Positions 53,838 to 62,622 of a stretch of 64,000 bases of DNA are shown here, piece by piece. A program made the position numbers and the translations under genes. The first letter of the stretch is position 1. Each line of letters begins with the position of its first letter. Origin of the DNA: Winogradskyella sp. (GTDB taxonomy: Bacteria; Bacteroidota; Bacteroidia; Flavobacteriales; Flavobacteriaceae); the NCBI GenBank assembly GCA_004211785.1, contig SHBX01000008.1, positions 1 to 64,000 of the forward strand. The letters are read 5' to 3'. A model generated the notes under the pieces. The model was not told where the DNA came from. It searched no databases and saw only the letters and a list, made by a program, of their open reading frames with translations.

Positions 53838-55076
53838 ATGATAGATAAGCAACAGCTCATAGAACGCTTTATAAGTTATGTAACGATTGATACGGAATCT
53901 GACCCAAACTCGGACACGACACCTAGTACAGCAAAACAATGGGATTTAGCCAACAAATTGACTGAAGAACTTAAAGACATGGGTATGAGTGATGTCTCTA
54001 TAGACGAGAATGCTTATATCATGGCAACGCTTCCTAGCAATGTAGACCACGATCTGCCAGTTATAGGTTTTATATCTCATTTTGATACGACGCCAGATTA
54101 TACAGGTGCTAATGTAAAGCCTCAAATTGTAGAGAATTATCAAGGACAAGATTTAGTGCTAAATGCTGAAGAGAATATTGTTCTATCACCTGATTATTTT
54201 GAAGACCTACTACTCTACAAAGGACAAACTCTAATCACTACTGATGGCAACACGCTTTTGGGTGCAGATGACAAAGCTGGAATTACAGAGATTATGGAAG
54301 CCATGAAATACCTCATTAATCATCCTGAAATAAAACACGGAACCATAAAAGTTGGTTTTACACCAGATGAAGAAATTGGTCGTGGTGCGCATAAGTTTGA
54401 TGTTAAAAAATTTGGAGCCGATTGGGCGTATACTATGGATGGCAGCCAGATTGGCGAATTAGAATATGAGAACTTTAACGCAGCTGGAGCTGTTGTAAAA
54501 GTGAATGGGAAAATTGTACATCCTGGTTATGCGAAAGGCAAAATGGTGAATAGCATGTATTATGCTAGTGAGTTTATCAATGCTTTACCAAAACAGGAAA
54601 CACCAGAGCATACGGAAGGTTATGAAGGCTTTTTTCATTTGTATTCTGTAAATGGTGAAGTAGAATCTACAAAGCTAGAATACATTATTAGAGACCACGA
54701 TAAAGACAAATTTGAAGCTCGTAAGGCGTTTATGCAAAAAATAGTTACCGACCTCAACGATACATATGGCAAACCCGTTTTTGAAATAGAGATTAAAGAC
54801 CAGTACTATAATATGAAAGAAAAGGTAACACCTGTCATGCATATTGTAGATATTGCAGAAGATGCAATGAAAGCCTTGAATATTACTCCGCTTATAAAAC
54901 CTATACGTGGTGGCACAGATGGCTCACAATTGAGTTATATGGGCTTGCCATGTCCAAACATTTTTGCTGGCGGACATAACTTTCATGGGCGTTATGAATA
55001 CGTCCCAGTAGAGAGTATGATTAAAGCTACTGAAGTGATTTGTAAGATTGCGGAGTTGACGGCTTTGAAAGGGTAA
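53838..55076 (+). CDS. pepT: Peptidase T (aminotripeptidase)
   Basis: Cytosolic M20-family zinc aminopeptidase that frees the N-terminal residue of tripeptides. The 412 residues start [23 protein letters not shown]. Zinc ligands are visible in ISHFDTTPD (His), LGADDKAGI (bridging Asp), TPDEEIGRG (catalytic Glu and Glu ligand), MDGSQIGE (Asp) and [12 protein letters not shown] (His). The start is fixed by family length and by the promoter just upstream; the frame extends further 5' without meaning. Confidence 0.95.
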   Translation: MIDKQQLIERFISYVTIDTESDPNSDTTPSTAKQWDLANKLTEELKDMGMSDVSIDENAYIMATLPSNVDHDLPVIGFISHFDTTPDYTGANVKPQIVENYQGQDLVLNAEENIVLSPDYFEDLLLYKGQTLITTDGNTLLGADDKAGITEIMEAMKYLINHPEIKHGTIKVGFTPDEEIGRGAHKFDVKKFGADWAYTMDGSQIGELEYENFNAAGAVVKVNGKIVHPGYAKGKMVNSMYYASEFINALPKQETPEHTEGYEGFFHLYSVNGEVESTKLEYIIRDHDKDKFEARKAFMQKIVTDLNDTYGKPVFEIEIKDQYYNMKEKVTPVMHIVDIAEDAMKALNITPLIKPIRGGTDGSQLSYMGLPCPNIFAGGHNFHGRYEYVPVESMIKATEVICKIAELTALKG

Positions 55077-55146
55077 GCGTTACTTGTTATGGGCTTGACT
55101 TTCTATTTTAAAACAACTAACTTCGTTATCGACCAATAAAGTTAAT

Positions 55147-56028
55147 TTATCTTTGATAAGTTAATGTCATCGTTATAGACTCTCCTCTTTTCATATGCCA
55201 TTCATCCTTAATTCCCTTTTTAGTGTACATTGGTGGTGTAGAAATGGTTGGATAAATGTAAGGGAAAAATAACCCACAATTTCCAGATTGGTCATAACAA
55301 GTAGGCACAGCTTTTATGTATTCTACTGTTATTATTATATCCTCTTTTACATGTATATCAAAATCAGATAAATTTACCGTTTTCCAACCAGTAAACTTAT
55401 CATCAATAGTTACAATTATACTAGAAGAATTTATGTTTTTATAGGGCTTATTATCTTTGATATTGTAAATATTTATTTCCAGAATTGAATACTGGAATGT
55501 ATTTTTTTTGATAAAAAAGTTAAACTCTTTCAAATAACTAATCTTTTTAGTTCCTAAAGAAAATTTTCTACCTATCTCATGTCCTGGTTCATTCCAGACT
55601 GATTCTTTGAAACTACTTGAAAACCTAATCATATCAGTTGTTTTGATCCTAGTCTTACCTTTAACATAGGTTTTTAACTTTTTTGAATTAAGCACAACTT
55701 CACTCAGCTTTTCAACAGCGGTAACTAAAGAAATTTTTATGTTTTCTTTTTTTAAATCGTTAACTGAAATTTGTTTTTTTTCATAACCCAAACAAGAAAA
55801 TTCAATGATATCTGAGTTACTAAAATCTCTTAGAAATAATTCAAATTTTCCGCTTTCATCTGAAAATGTTCCTACTTCTTTATTTAGTGCAATAATATTT
55901 ACATAAGGTATTGGAAATTCCTCTTCGTCAATTACACTCCCTGTGATAACTAATTCTTGTGAAAAAGAATTAGATGTTACTAAAAGTAAGAGTAATAGGT
56001 AGTATATAATATTCAACACATTTTTCAT
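55147..56028 (-). CDS. CarboxypepD_reg-like domain protein
   Basis: A 293-residue secreted protein with a signal peptide (about 1-24, ending NSFSQ). A carboxypeptidase-regulatory-like beta-sandwich covers about 27-105 (ITGSVIDEEEFPIPYVNIIALNKEVGTFSDESGKF). The rest (about 115-293) is typical of a group of flavobacterial proteins with a conserved GREIGRKF-like segment (here HEIGRKFSLGTKK) but no known function. It may be a surface or outer-membrane-associated protein. Short inverted matches (CGATAACGAA) flank it at 55122-55131 and 56326-56335. Confidence 0.82.
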   Translation of the reverse strand: MKNVLNIIYYLLLLLLVTSNSFSQELVITGSVIDEEEFPIPYVNIIALNKEVGTFSDESGKFELFLRDFSNSDIIEFSCLGYEKKQISVNDLKKENIKISLVTAVEKLSEVVLNSKKLKTYVKGKTRIKTTDMIRFSSSFKESVWNEPGHEIGRKFSLGTKKISYLKEFNFFIKKNTFQYSILEINIYNIKDNKPYKNINSSSIIVTIDDKFTGWKTVNLSDFDIHVKEDIIITVEYIKAVPTCYDQSGNCGLFFPYIYPTISTPPMYTKKGIKDEWHMKRGESITMTLTYQR

Positions 56029-56364
56029 CGGTAAAGAATTTATTTAGTCTAATTATTTAAAGCTTGAATTTCAAGATTATTAAATACAAATTTTTTTACC
56101 TAAGCATAATAGTAAACTTTATTATTAAATTAACAATTCGATTATTAGATATAACTGAATAGCTAAATGAGAATTAATTGAATAATAAAAACTAAAATAA
56201 ACTATTGCCAACAACGTGTATAGCTCATTGCGCTGAATTCCCAATCGGAATTCATTGCAATTTGTTATCTTTCGGTTACGGCGGAAAATCATAACTAATT
56301 TTCTGCAACGAGCCATACATGAACACGATAACGAAACTCTAAAATTCTTTCCAAAAACATAGCG
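56029..56364. other. Intergenic region with structured repeat
   Basis: 336 bases without a gene. The left half (56029-56200) is AT-rich and featureless apart from likely promoter sequence for the leftward gene. The right half holds the structured repeat at 56208-56333. Confidence 0.5.
56208..56333. repeat. Structured MITE/attC-like repeat
   Basis: The outer arms GTATAGCTCATTGC (56218-56231) and GCAACGAGCCATAC (56305-56318) pair at 12 of 14 positions, with CGTGT/ACACG adding to the ends. Two inner hairpins are nested between them: GAATTCC/GGAATTC (56235-56253) and GCGGAAAAT/ATTTTCTGC (56281-56306). The beginning, CCAACAACGTGTATA, resembles a class of dispersed repeats in Bacteroidota genomes. 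G+C is higher than in the flanks. There is no coding capacity. Confidence 0.55.
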
Positions 56365-56964
56365 ATGAAAAAAATCTACTCCGTTGAAGAATATATAGAA
56401 ACCAATAACCATTGGCAAGAAGCCCTTGAGCTCTTGCGTAGTATAGTTCTAAGAACAGAGCTTAATGAAGCTGTAAAATGGTCCGCCCCTGTTTATGACC
56501 TAAAAGGCAAGAATGTATTAGGCTTGGGTGCCTTTAAAAACCATTTTTGTATTTGGTTTTTTAATGGTGTGTTTCTTAAAGACGAGCATAACCTATTAGT
56601 CAATGCACAAGAAGGTAAAACCAAAGGCTTACGACAAATGCGTTTTGACAACGTCGAAGATGTAAATAAAAATATAGTATTAGCCTACGTAAAAGAAGCT
56701 ATAGAAAACCAACGTGCTGGTAAAGAGATTAAAGTAGAACGTAAAGGCAAAACTGTTGTTATTCCAGAGGAATTAAAAGCTGCTCTAAACAACGACCAAG
56801 ATTTACAACTAGCCTTTGAAGCATTGACACCAGGAAAGCAACGTGAATACTGTGAACACATCGCTTCTGCTAAAAGAGAAGCTACTAAGTTATCACGTTT
56901 AGAGAAAATTACACCTATGATTCTTAATGGTGTTGGGCTTCATGATAAGTATAAAAATTGCTAA
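56365..56964 (+). CDS. DUF1801/OmdA-family protein
   Basis: A 199-residue cytosolic protein. The N-terminal part (about 10-115) is the DUF1801 fold (ALELLRSIVLRTELNEAVKWSAPVYDLKGKNVLGLG). The C-terminal part (about 135-190) matches the OmdA/YdeI group (PEELKAALNNDQDLQLAFEALTPGKQREYCEHIASAKREATKLSRLEKI). The two-part form is common in Flavobacteriaceae. Its function is unknown. It is expressed away from the structured repeat just upstream. Confidence 0.88.
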   Translation: MKKIYSVEEYIETNNHWQEALELLRSIVLRTELNEAVKWSAPVYDLKGKNVLGLGAFKNHFCIWFFNGVFLKDEHNLLVNAQEGKTKGLRQMRFDNVEDVNKNIVLAYVKEAIENQRAGKEIKVERKGKTVVIPEELKAALNNDQDLQLAFEALTPGKQREYCEHIASAKREATKLSRLEKITPMILNGVGLHDKYKNC

Positions 56965-57011
56965 TCAAACTTTATCTTTTTCAGCTGCCAACAATATAAC
57001 CGTTACCCAAT

Positions 57012-57039
57012 AAAAAAAGCCACTCTTCCGAGTGGCTTT
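57012..57039 (-). terminator. Terminator of nusB-yajC genes
   Basis: AAAGCCACTC, loop TTCC, GAGTGGCTTT. On the minus strand the hairpin is followed by a T run. It lies about 20 bases after the yajC stop. Confidence 0.85.
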
Positions 57040-57060
57040 CAATATTATAAGACCTAGCAA

Positions 57061-57354
57061 TTACTTAGTAACTGCAGGTTTATTCAGTTTATTGCTCATT
57101 TCCATAGAAATCGCAGAACGGTCAAACTTAATTTTTCCAGCTTGTGTTTCTATAACACAACTGTTGTCTTTTTCGTTTAGTTCTGCAACCTTACCGTACA
57201 TACCACTTTTGGTAATCACACGGTCACCACGTTTTAACGTTGATGCAAAGGCTTTTTCTTTTTTAGCACGTTTCATTTGAGGTGCAATCATAAAGAAATA
57301 CACTACAGCAAACATGGCTATAAATGGTAAAAATGAACCTATTCCTTCTCCCAT
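57061..57354 (-). CDS. yajC: Preprotein translocase subunit YajC
   Basis: A small inner-membrane partner of SecDF. The 97 residues have one N-terminal helix (FLPFIAMFAVVYFFMIAPQMKRAKKEK) and a cytoplasmic domain with GDRVITKSGMYGKVAELNE, both family signatures. It lies nine bases after the DUF1573 gene and ends the nusB-DUF1573-yajC series with a terminator. Confidence 0.95.
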   Translation of the reverse strand: MGEGIGSFLPFIAMFAVVYFFMIAPQMKRAKKEKAFASTLKRGDRVITKSGMYGKVAELNEKDNSCVIETQAGKIKFDRSAISMEMSNKLNKPAVTK

Positions 57355-57363
57355 GAATTTTAA

Positions 57364-57921
57364 TTAATCGTGGTTATGACCTTCGTGACCTGGCTTTGTA
57401 CTTGACTTTTTTGGCTGTGCTTGTAGGATACTTGAAGTACCAGAAGCTGTTGCTTGAGCAGGAGTTTTTGCATTAGGATCTTTTTCTACAAAAGCCGTAA
57501 TCTTAACTTGCTCATTACCTTTTGCTGTATTGGTTGTCATTGTAATGGCTTTAGTAACTTTGTTACCGTTACCTTTTCCATTAAACTTTACAGCAAACTC
57601 TCCAGATTCTCCAGGAGCTACTTGCTTTGTATAGTTAGATGGTACTGTACAACCACATGTACTCTTAACATTACTTACTACTAACATTGAGTTACCTATG
57701 TTTGTGTACTTAAATACTGTTTCAACAGGTGTTCCGTTTTCGATAGTACCAAAATCGTGAGTTTCCTTATCGAACTTAATCATTGGTAAATTTCCTGCGT
57801 TAGCATCACGCTCTGCAGCAAGTGCAACATTTTCAGAATTTACTTTGCTAGAAGCGTTATCTTTACAAGAGGTAAAGGCTAACATACATAAAGCTCCAAG
57901 GCCTAAAATAACTTTTTTCAT
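57364..57921 (-). CDS. DUF1573 lipoprotein
   Basis: A 185-residue lipoprotein (signal MKKVILGLGALCMLAFTSC). It contains a DUF1573 immunoglobulin-like domain (about 45-150: FDKETHDFGTIENGTPVETVFKYTNIGNSMLVVSNVKSTCGCTVP) with the conserved CGCT. The C terminus is low-complexity with a KPGHEGHNHD tail that could bind metal. The function is unknown. Its position between nusB and yajC is typical for flavobacteria. Confidence 0.9.
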   Translation of the reverse strand: MKKVILGLGALCMLAFTSCKDNASSKVNSENVALAAERDANAGNLPMIKFDKETHDFGTIENGTPVETVFKYTNIGNSMLVVSNVKSTCGCTVPSNYTKQVAPGESGEFAVKFNGKGNGNKVTKAITMTTNTAKGNEQVKITAFVEKDPNAKTPAQATASGTSSILQAQPKKSSTKPGHEGHNHD

Positions 57922-58046
57922 CGCTATGTTTTTAAATTAATTTTAATTATTTCTTAATCTATCGCCAAATGTAATAATAATTTCTACGAATAAAAATTTT
58001 TAATACACCGTTAACAGATAGTAAATTCTAGAATCTACGGGCTTTT

Positions 58047-58991
58047 TTACATTAAGCCACGGCCAATTTTGTTATGGATATTGTTTTGCTTGTACTCTTT
58101 TACAACTTTATCTAAAATACCGTTGATAAACAAACTGCTCTTTGGTGTAGAATATTCTTTAGCAATCTCTAAATATTCATTAATAGTCACTTTTACTGGT
58201 ATAGATGCAAATTTTTGAAACTCACATAATGCCATTTGTAACAAAACACCGTCTAAGCTCGCCAACCTGTCAGCATCCCAATTGGTCGTTTTTGCGGCAA
58301 TCTCTTCTGAAAATTTCGATGTATTTAAAAGTGTTTTAATTAATAAATCTTTTGCAAAAACCTTATCGTCCTCATCTTTATATAATTCAGGAATTAAAAA
58401 CGTTTCTGGCTTTGTTAACTTAAGCTTAGTAAATGCCTTTACAATAGCCGTATTTACTACTGGTAAATCGTCTACCCAAGTGATTTGTTTGTCTTCAAAA
58501 TAATCAAAAAGCTTTTCGTTTGGTGCAATAATTTCAGAATAGATATCTACCATAAAATCTTTGTCTTCCTTTAAATCAGAAGCGCCTTTGGCCATATACT
58601 CTTTGTAAATATCACTTTCTAGAATCGCCTTGTAAATAACATCAATATACTCAAAATCTAAATCCCAAAAATTTAGCTTTCTTTTTTCGATAACCTCTTT
58701 GAGCATAGTATTATTACTTATAAACTCAAGCACAACGTTGTCGGCAAACTTTCGGTTTGGATTAATATCCTCTTCTGTAGCAAGTAGCTTTTTTTGAGAG
58801 CGTTCTAACTTAGAATTGGCTTTCTTTTGCAACTCAATCATTAAAGCCATCATGGCGAGGTATAAATCAGACATTTTATCGATACTCTGAAAAAGAAATT
58901 TTTCATCTTTTGAAAAGTCATCACTTTCTGTGCCTTTAAAAGCGAATAAAGATTGCATAACTTTAATACGAATGTGTCGTCGATTGAGCAT
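58047..58991 (-). CDS. nusB: Transcription antitermination protein NusB, long form
   Basis: NusB binds boxA RNA with S10 in rRNA antitermination complexes. At 314 residues it is over twice the E. coli length. The recognisable NusB domain is C-terminal (about 195-305: LLIKTLLNTSKFSEEIAAKTTNWDADRLASLDGVLLQMALCEF ... VTINEYLEIAKEYSTPKSSLFINGILDKVV). The N-terminal half starts MLNRRHIRIKVMQSLFAF and is helical. The long form is normal for this phylum. Confidence 0.94.
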   Translation of the reverse strand: MLNRRHIRIKVMQSLFAFKGTESDDFSKDEKFLFQSIDKMSDLYLAMMALMIELQKKANSKLERSQKKLLATEEDINPNRKFADNVVLEFISNNTMLKEVIEKRKLNFWDLDFEYIDVIYKAILESDIYKEYMAKGASDLKEDKDFMVDIYSEIIAPNEKLFDYFEDKQITWVDDLPVVNTAIVKAFTKLKLTKPETFLIPELYKDEDDKVFAKDLLIKTLLNTSKFSEEIAAKTTNWDADRLASLDGVLLQMALCEFQKFASIPVKVTINEYLEIAKEYSTPKSSLFINGILDKVVKEYKQNNIHNKIGRGLM

Positions 58992-59017
58992 ATGTAAAGA
59001 ACTTATTTTAAATCATT

Positions 59018-59047
59018 AAAAAAGGTGAAACCTAGTTTAGTTTCACC
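59018..59047 (-). terminator. Terminator of leucine dehydrogenase gene
   Basis: GGTGAAAC and GTTTCACC pair around an eight-base loop. Reading leftward a T run follows. It separates the dehydrogenase gene from nusB. Confidence 0.85.
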
Positions 59048-59081
59048 CTGCAAAAATAGTATTTCTTACTATTCTAAAAAA

Positions 59082-60185
59082 TTATTTTGCGTTTTCTATT
59101 TTTCGAGCTGCAATACGGTCTTTTGCAATGTTTAATGCTGCATTATGCGTTGTAACATTGTTAGATTTTGCGTTTTCAAAAATCTCTAAAGTTGTATTAT
59201 AGATGTTTTCAGTTTTTCGCATTATTTCTGCTCTACCATAGTTTTCTAACTCTGCGTAGACATTAATAATACCACCTGCATTAATCAAGAAATCAGGAGC
59301 ATATACAATACCTTTCTCTTGCAATATTCTACCATGCTTTAATTCGTCAGCTAATTGGTTATTTGCTGCACCAGCAACGATATCTGCTTTTAGTTTGTCT
59401 ATAGTATTATCATTTACAGTAGCACCTAAAGCACATGGCGCATAGATATCCATATGTTCATCATAGATATCATTTCCACGATAAATAGCAACGCCATATT
59501 TTGTTTTAACCTCTTCTAAACGCTCTTCGCTAATATCCGCAATTGTAACCTTAGCGCCTTCGTTTACCAAATGTTCTACTAGAGCTTCACCAACATTACC
59601 AATACCTTGAACATATACATTTTTATCCTCTAAAATATCAGAACCGTACTTGTATTTAGCAGCAGCTTTCATGCCCATAAAAACACCATAAGCAGTAATA
59701 GGTGAAGGATTACCTGCACCACCTTTACTTTCTGAAATACCTGTAACAAAAGGTGTCACTTCTCTTACAGTATCCATATCTTCAGTTGCCATACCAACAT
59801 CTTCTGCAGTAATGTAACGTCCGCTTAAAGAGTGAACAAACTCTCCAAAACGACGCATTAATTCTGGTGTCTTTTGTGTTTTGGCATCTCCAATGATTAC
59901 TGCTTTACCTCCACCAAGATTTAAACCAGTGATTGCAGACTTAAAAGTCATCCCTCTTGATAAACGTAAAACATCATTTAATGCTTCCCATTCACTATTA
60001 TATTGCCACATTCTTGTACCTCCAAGAGCTGGTCCTAAAACTGTATTATGTATCCCAATTATTGCTTTTAAACCAGTATCTTTGTCATTGCAAAAAACGA
60101 TTTGTTCATGGTCATCAAATGACATTTGCCCAAAAACGGGGTCAGCATTTACTAAGTCTTTTGCGTCTATAAGGTCTGTTGTCAT
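59082..60185 (-). CDS. Leucine (Glu/Leu/Phe/Val-type) dehydrogenase
   Basis: NAD-dependent amino-acid dehydrogenase of 367 residues that would deaminate branched-chain amino acids. The catalytic Lys region is GGTRMWQYNSEWEALNDVLRLSRGMTFKSA with GLNLGGGKAVI. The nucleotide-binding motif is VQGIGNVGEALVEHLV. Length and the GGTR start favour the leucine dehydrogenase group over glutamate dehydrogenase (about 450). Substrate choice among Leu, Val and Phe is not certain. It has its own promoter and terminator. Confidence 0.92.
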   Translation of the reverse strand: MTTDLIDAKDLVNADPVFGQMSFDDHEQIVFCNDKDTGLKAIIGIHNTVLGPALGGTRMWQYNSEWEALNDVLRLSRGMTFKSAITGLNLGGGKAVIIGDAKTQKTPELMRRFGEFVHSLSGRYITAEDVGMATEDMDTVREVTPFVTGISESKGGAGNPSPITAYGVFMGMKAAAKYKYGSDILEDKNVYVQGIGNVGEALVEHLVNEGAKVTIADISEERLEEVKTKYGVAIYRGNDIYDEHMDIYAPCALGATVNDNTIDKLKADIVAGAANNQLADELKHGRILQEKGIVYAPDFLINAGGIINVYAELENYGRAEIMRKTENIYNTTLEIFENAKSNNVTTHNAALNIAKDRIAARKIENAK

Positions 60186-60231
60186 GCTTTGTTTATTTTA
60201 GCGCTGTTGCAGATTATTCAAAAACAGCGTG

Positions 60232-60263
60232 CAAAAATAAATTATTATTAAAGCATTAGCAAA
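60232..60263 (-). promoter_or_regulatory. Leucine dehydrogenase promoter
   Basis: On the minus strand TTTG (60260-60263), 20 bases, TATTTTTG (60232-60239) followed by CACGC. Initiation near 60226 leaves a leader of about 40 bases before the start at 60185. Confidence 0.65.
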
Positions 60264-60316
60264 ATATTAACTGTAAAATAAGATTATAGCAATAGCTTTG
60301 TATTCTTTTACTTTCA

Positions 60317-62071
60317 ATGAAGGCATTAAAACATCTTAATAAATATTTTTACAAATACCGATATAGACTTATTATTGGTATTTTTATTACAATAGTTGCA
60401 AAGATTTTCGCGTTGTTTACGCCGCGATTAATTGGCGCTTCTATTAATGTTATCTCAGATAAAGTCAATGGAAAAATATCACTCGATGTTTTTGGAGACC
60501 AACTCCTGATTAATATTCTATATCTTATTGGTGCAGCTATTATTGCGGGACTATTTACCTTCTTAATGCGTCAAACTATTATTAATGTGTCTCGCTATAT
60601 AGAGTTTGATTTAAAAAACGAAGTTTATAAACATTATCAAGTCCTTTCATTAAGTTTTTATAAAGCGAATAGAACGGGAGACTTAATGAATCGTATTAGC
60701 GAAGATGTTGGTAAAGTACGTATGTATGTTGGACCAGCTATAATGTATACGATTAATACCATTACACTTTTTGTAGTGGCATTAACATACATGATAAGCA
60801 CTGCGCCAAAGCTAACACTTTACACCATGCTTCCGCTACCTATATTGTCTTTTATTATTTACAAGTTAAGCGGTCTTATAAATCAACGTAGTAAAGTTGT
60901 ACAGGAATCGTTATCAGGGCTTTCTTCATTTACGCAAGAGCAGTTCAGTGGTATTTCAGTTATAAAATCTTATACTATTGAGCCTAGTGTAAATGTTGAA
61001 TTCGAACACCTTTCTGCAGGAAACAGAAAAAAACAAATAGATTTAGCAAAGGTGCAAGCACTTTTCTTTCCATTAATGATTTTACTTATTGGTCTAAGTA
61101 ATTTATTAGTGATTTTTGTTGGTGGAAAACAATATATAGATGGCGAAATTGAAAATATAGGAACTATTGCTGAGTTTATTATATATGTAAATATGTTGAC
61201 TTGGCCTGTAGCTACTATTGGCTGGGTGACTTCTATTGTACAACAAGCTGAAGCTTCCCAAAAACGTATTAATGAGTTTTTAAAACAAGAACCAGAAATA
61301 AAAAATATAATTAACAACCATACAGAAATAGATGGTGCAGTTACTTTTAATGACGTTACTTTCACTTATCCAGACACTAATATTACAGCATTAAAGAATG
61401 TGAGTTTTGATATAAAATCTGGTGAAAAACTTGCCATATTAGGTATGACTGGCTCAGGTAAATCAACAATTCTTGATTTAATCGGAAGACTTTATGATAC
61501 CGAAAATGGTAATGTTCTCATAGACGATAAAGAAATAACAGATCTTAATCTTTATAGTCTAAGAGAAAGTATTGGTTATGTACCTCAAGATGCTTTTCTG
61601 TTTTCAGACTCTATTAAAAACAATATTAAATTTGGTAAAGAAGACGCCACTGATGATGACGTTATTGAAGCCGCAAAAAATGCAAAGGTTCATAAAAATA
61701 TTGTTGGTTTTAAGGATGGCTATGAAACCGTATTAGGAGAAAGAGGTATTACACTTTCTGGAGGTCAAAAACAACGTGTGTCTATTGCCAGAGCTATTAT
61801 AAAATCCCCTGAGATTTTACTTTTTGACGATTGCTTATCTGCTGTAGATACAGAAACTGAAGAAAAGATACTAAAAAACCTTGAGCGTGTCTCTAAAAAC
61901 AAAACAACAATAATTGTAAGTCATCGCATTTCTTCTGCAAAAAACGCCGATAAGATTATTGTTTTAGACGAAGGCAAAATAATCCAGAGAGGAACACACA
62001 AAACCCTTAAAGAAATAGACGGTTACTACAAAGACCTATACGTTAAACAACGCTCCGAAAAAGAAATGTAA
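60317..62071 (+). CDS. ABC exporter half-transporter, Asp at catalytic Glu
   Basis: A 584-residue fused membrane-ATPase protein of the MsbA/Mdl type. Six helices span about 15-290. The ATPase has Walker A GMTGSGKST (376-384), the LSGGQ signature (480-484) and the H-loop at H536. After Walker B the usual catalytic Glu is Asp505 (LLFDDCLSAVD), as in MdlA-type subunits that work as heterodimers with a partner. No partner gene is adjacent, so it may be a homodimer or pair with a distant subunit. Substrates are unknown. Confidence 0.92.
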   Translation: MKALKHLNKYFYKYRYRLIIGIFITIVAKIFALFTPRLIGASINVISDKVNGKISLDVFGDQLLINILYLIGAAIIAGLFTFLMRQTIINVSRYIEFDLKNEVYKHYQVLSLSFYKANRTGDLMNRISEDVGKVRMYVGPAIMYTINTITLFVVALTYMISTAPKLTLYTMLPLPILSFIIYKLSGLINQRSKVVQESLSGLSSFTQEQFSGISVIKSYTIEPSVNVEFEHLSAGNRKKQIDLAKVQALFFPLMILLIGLSNLLVIFVGGKQYIDGEIENIGTIAEFIIYVNMLTWPVATIGWVTSIVQQAEASQKRINEFLKQEPEIKNIINNHTEIDGAVTFNDVTFTYPDTNITALKNVSFDIKSGEKLAILGMTGSGKSTILDLIGRLYDTENGNVLIDDKEITDLNLYSLRESIGYVPQDAFLFSDSIKNNIKFGKEDATDDDVIEAAKNAKVHKNIVGFKDGYETVLGERGITLSGGQKQRVSIARAIIKSPEILLFDDCLSAVDTETEEKILKNLERVSKNKTTIIVSHRISSAKNADKIIVLDEGKIIQRGTHKTLKEIDGYYKDLYVKQRSEKEM

Positions 62072-62138
62072 TTATTTGTTGGTTACTATGCTTTTTTTTT
62101 AGATTTTTGGATTGAATTTTAAAACTCAAATCTTAATT

Positions 62139-62528
62139 ATGGGCGATTACGAAACGATGGATAAAGAAGAAATATACTCTAAAGTATTACGTGCAGGACG
62201 TAGAACTTATTTCTTTGATGTACGAGCGACAAAAGCAGGTGATTATTACCTAACCATTACTGAAAGTAAAAAATTTACTAACGATGATGGTTCATTTCAT
62301 TATAAGAAACACAAAATCTACTTATACAAAGAAGATTTCTCTGAGTTTAGAGAGATTTTAGCAGAAATGACTGATTACATCATCAATGAAAAAGGTGAAG
62401 AAGTTATTAGCGAGCGTCATCAAAAAGACTTTAAAAGAGAAGATAATGAGTTTGTAGCTCAAGAAGCAAAAACTCCTGAAGACACAAACACAGATAACTT
62501 TACAGACATCAGCTTTGATGACATTTAA
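62139..62528 (+). CDS. DUF3276 (PUR-alpha-like) protein
   Basis: A 129-residue protein of the DUF3276 family. The family includes a Borrelia protein with the PUR-alpha nucleic-acid-binding fold. The core is EEIYSKVLRAGRRTYFFDVRATKAGDYYLTITESKK followed by HKIYLYKEDFSEFREIL. The acidic C-terminal tail is disordered. I start at the ATG at 62139 (MGDYETMDKEE); the longer frame begins with a poor TTG at 62112. It probably binds single-stranded DNA or RNA. Confidence 0.9.
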   Translation: MGDYETMDKEEIYSKVLRAGRRTYFFDVRATKAGDYYLTITESKKFTNDDGSFHYKKHKIYLYKEDFSEFREILAEMTDYIINEKGEEVISERHQKDFKREDNEFVAQEAKTPEDTNTDNFTDISFDDI

Positions 62529-62551
62529 AACTAATCTTGTTAAATAATATT

Positions 62552-62583
62552 AAAAACCGTTACCTCTGTAACGGTTTTTTTAT
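62552..62583 (+). terminator. Terminator of DUF3276 gene
   Basis: AAAACCGTTAC, loop CTCT, GTAACGGTTTT and a T run, 23 bases after the stop codon. Confidence 0.9.
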
Positions 62584-62622
62584 TTTTATATCTTGTCAAA
62601 ACAACTAACCAAACTTACACAC

